A stretch of 10,087 nt of DNA, from contig JASAOO010002807.1 of the NCBI GenBank assembly GCA_030849075.1, positions 1-10,087 of the forward strand, in the 5' to 3' direction. This document shows positions 8,597 to 10,087 of this stretch, piece after piece (position 1 is the first letter of the stretch; each line of letters begins with the position of its first letter). The notes beneath the pieces were generated by a model, which worked only from the letters and a program-made list of their open reading frames with translations, was not told the origin of the DNA and ran no database searches. Made by a program: the position numbers and the translations under genes. Source of the DNA: Zelonia costaricensis. Taxonomy: Eukaryota > Euglenozoa > Kinetoplastea > Trypanosomatida > Trypanosomatidae.

Positions 8597-8722
8597 GCTT
8601 CGTGTGCACCGGTTTGTGTGCATGTGTGTGTGTGTGTGTGTACGTTGGCATATGTACGACTCTCTCTGTGTGCCCCTCCGCGTCACCCGCCATCATCCCG
8701 TCCCTTTTTTTTCTTCTTTCAG
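8597..8722 (+). promoter_or_regulatory. Candidate trans-splice acceptor downstream of the cyclin gene
   Basis: After the AG at 8595-8596 there is no AG until 8721-8722, an AG-free zone of about 124 nt, similar in length to the one before the cyclin gene. It ends in a T-rich tract (TTTTTTTTCTTCTTTCAG). The first ATG after it is at 8813 and opens a frame of 76 codons with no recognisable product. It could be the acceptor that sets the 3' end of the cyclin mRNA, or belong to a non-coding transcript. Confidence 0.35.
8623..8641. repeat. (TG)n microsatellite
   Basis: Nineteen bases of TG repeat inside the AG-free zone that precedes the acceptor-like AG at 8721-8722. Confidence 0.9.
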
Positions 8723-8890
8723 GGGCTGCGTGCGTTAGGCGTCGGCCTCTCTCCTGTTTCCTCTCCAGCTGCCTCCTCGCTTGCCATTCGTTCCCTCTAT
8801 TGCCCCGTGTTGATGCGCGCCTCATATCTAGCGGTCTGTCAGTGGCCATGCGCCGTTCTTGCAGTTCACTCCTTCCCTCCCACCCCCATT

Positions 8891-8960
8891 GGGTGCGGGG
8901 GTGCGAAGGAGAGAGACACAGGGAAGGGGAAGGGTGTGGAGGAGATGCAGAGGCGGGGGC
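8891..8960 (+). other. Purine/G-rich island on the sense strand
   Basis: An exception to the pyrimidine skew. G-runs occur at 8891-8893, 8897-8901, 8921-8923, 8926-8929, 8932-8934 and 8955-8959, separated by A-rich spacers. Four neighbouring runs could form a G-quadruplex in a + strand transcript. No gene is recognised in it. Confidence 0.6.
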
Positions 8961-9087
8961 GCCCCGCCAGGTCACGCACCCTCCTCTCCACCTCATTTTC
9001 TCCTTCCCTCCTTCCTCCTTCGACCCACACGGGAAGGAGGTAAAACGACAAGAAGTGCGAGGCAGCTGCTCGGCAGAGCCCTCCTTC

Positions 9088-9102
9088 AAAAAAAAAAAAA
9101 AA
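9088..9102. repeat. Poly-A run (15 A)
   Basis: The longest A run, on the right side of a purine-rich patch. Other A runs are at 7469-7480 and 3516-3525. It could be the tail of an old retroposon insertion, but no element body or target-site duplication was recognised. Confidence 0.8.
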
Positions 9103-10087
9103 CAGGTGCTGCTTCACGTTTATTTCCTATATCTCTCTTCCCCCCTCTCGTGGTGCACGCGTCATCTTTCGCGGACGTCGAAAGAAGTGAAGAGAGGACG
9201 CCGGGGCTCGTCCGCCGTCGCCACCTCGTTTCCCTCCCCCTCCCCCCTTCTTGCGTCTACATCTACCACGGTATGGAAAAAAAAGGCACGTAAGTCATTA
9301 CTCCTGCCACGGCGTTGTCAGGCTCTCGCCCGCTGTCTCTCTCTTCCTCCCTGCTCCGCTACTACTCATCTTCACCATCTTGTTGCGCAGCGATGTGCAG
9401 CGCAGCTCTAAAACTCTCGTATCGCGACTGGCGTGTGTGGATGCTTCAGCACGCGCACTGGCAGACACGATAAGGAAACAACACCCAACCAAACCGCCGC
9501 TGCACCTGCTTACCTGGCACCCGCACGAAAAAGGAAGGTGTGCAAGGGCGGCGCACCAGCCCTGGCGCATTGCGCTGAAGGCGTAAAAAGTGAACCCAAA
9601 GAAACACTCAGGAGACGCCCGTGCGTCTTGTGCACCCTCTTGTACAGCTCCTTTATTGTTTTCCGACAGGCGCGGCTGTTGAGCTCGACCTTCAGCGACT
9701 GCTTTACGACGTTATCTTCAAGCAAGGGGTGGAGTAGAAACGACACGGTGCCCCCCCCCACTCGTGAGGATGCAGCTCACTGGAAGAGGCGGAGCGGTAG
9801 CCCCTTCAAGACAAAAAAGAAAAACGTCCAAGGGCCACGCCCTGTGCGCCTTCTCTCTCTGTCCTTTTCATTTGCGTGTTCGACTCGCACGTTCTGCTTC
9901 GTTTGTGTTTCCTTCCTTTTTCCCGCGCCGGCTCACGTCTCGCTTTTCGCTGGCTGGTCGACGTGTACTCCCCACCCCCCCACCCCAAAAAACAACAACA
10001 AAAAACGGCTTCCATGATGAATGCTCTGGTTGCGACCACCTTCTCTTTTTCTCCCACAACTTGTGGTCCTCTGACGCATCGGCTTCC

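Larger units (their letters stand above)
6517..10087. other. 3' UTR and downstream intergenic region, no gene recognised
   Basis: After the cyclin stop codon the sequence returns at once to pyrimidine-rich low complexity on the + strand. I count about 28 ATGs on the + strand here, in contrast with none upstream of the gene. The open frames are low complexity or lack the G/C third-position bias of the cyclin. The polyadenylation point cannot be read from sequence, because trypanosomatids have no AATAAA-type signal and choose sites relative to the next splice acceptor. A plausible next acceptor lies at 8721-8722, so the cyclin 3' UTR may end some hundreds of bases before it. Confidence 0.6.

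Noticed and set aside
718..8641. Repeated TG/CA tracts as a CRISPR array or telomeric repeat
   Set aside because: They are simple microsatellites at irregular spacing without conserved repeat-spacer structure, and the trypanosomatid telomere unit (TTAGGG) is not repeated here.
8421..9089. 222-codon minus-strand frame
   Set aside because: Arg/Gly/Glu/Lys-rich low complexity, the antisense of a pyrimidine tract. It runs against the inferred direction of transcription and has no recognisable domain.
8168..9411. Overlapping long + strand frames near the right side (about 290 and 310 codons)
   Set aside because: They start at non-ATG codons, overlap each other in different frames, and translate poly-C, poly-T and TG tracts. 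No domain is recognised. Only the short ATG-started part (8813-9043) was kept as a weak finding.
9433..10017. 194-codon + strand frame near the right end
   Set aside because: Non-ATG start, no recognisable domain, mixed codon bias, and it runs into low-complexity sequence.

Overview
The window looks like nuclear DNA from a trypanosomatid, most likely Leishmania or a close relative. The single convincing gene is intronless, GC-rich and strongly GC-biased at third codon positions. It is surrounded by kilobases of low-complexity DNA in which the + strand is overwhelmingly pyrimidine (C/T), with frequent TG/CA microsatellites and poly-C, poly-T and poly-A runs. Just upstream of the gene is a long AG-free pyrimidine tract ending in AG, the form of a spliced-leader trans-splice acceptor. 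Species assignment is inference; nothing here names the species.

Layout. 1-5343: no protein gene recognised. This stretch is pyrimidine-rich, full of microsatellites and candidate splice acceptors, and by my reading contains no ATG at all on the + strand. 5174-5305: best trans-splice acceptor, predicting a 38-nt leader. 5344-6516: one + strand gene for a 390-residue divergent cyclin of the PHO80-like type, whose cyclin box is split by a long Ser/His-rich insertion and a second shorter one. 6517-10087: 3' UTR and/or intergenic DNA with the same pyrimidine skew. It does contain ATGs at a normal-looking density, one purine/G-rich island (about 8891-8960) and a stretch of weaker skew near the right end (about 9420-9830).

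The pyrimidine skew keeps the same sign for almost the whole window, which fits one polycistronic unit transcribed left to right with no strand-switch region inside it. One gene in 10 kb is sparse for a trypanosomatid, so the gene probably has long flanking control regions. No mobile element, CRISPR array, tRNA, rRNA or multi-gene system could be supported. The most unusual signal is the strand-specific absence of ATG over the whole 5.3 kb upstream of the cyclin start codon.
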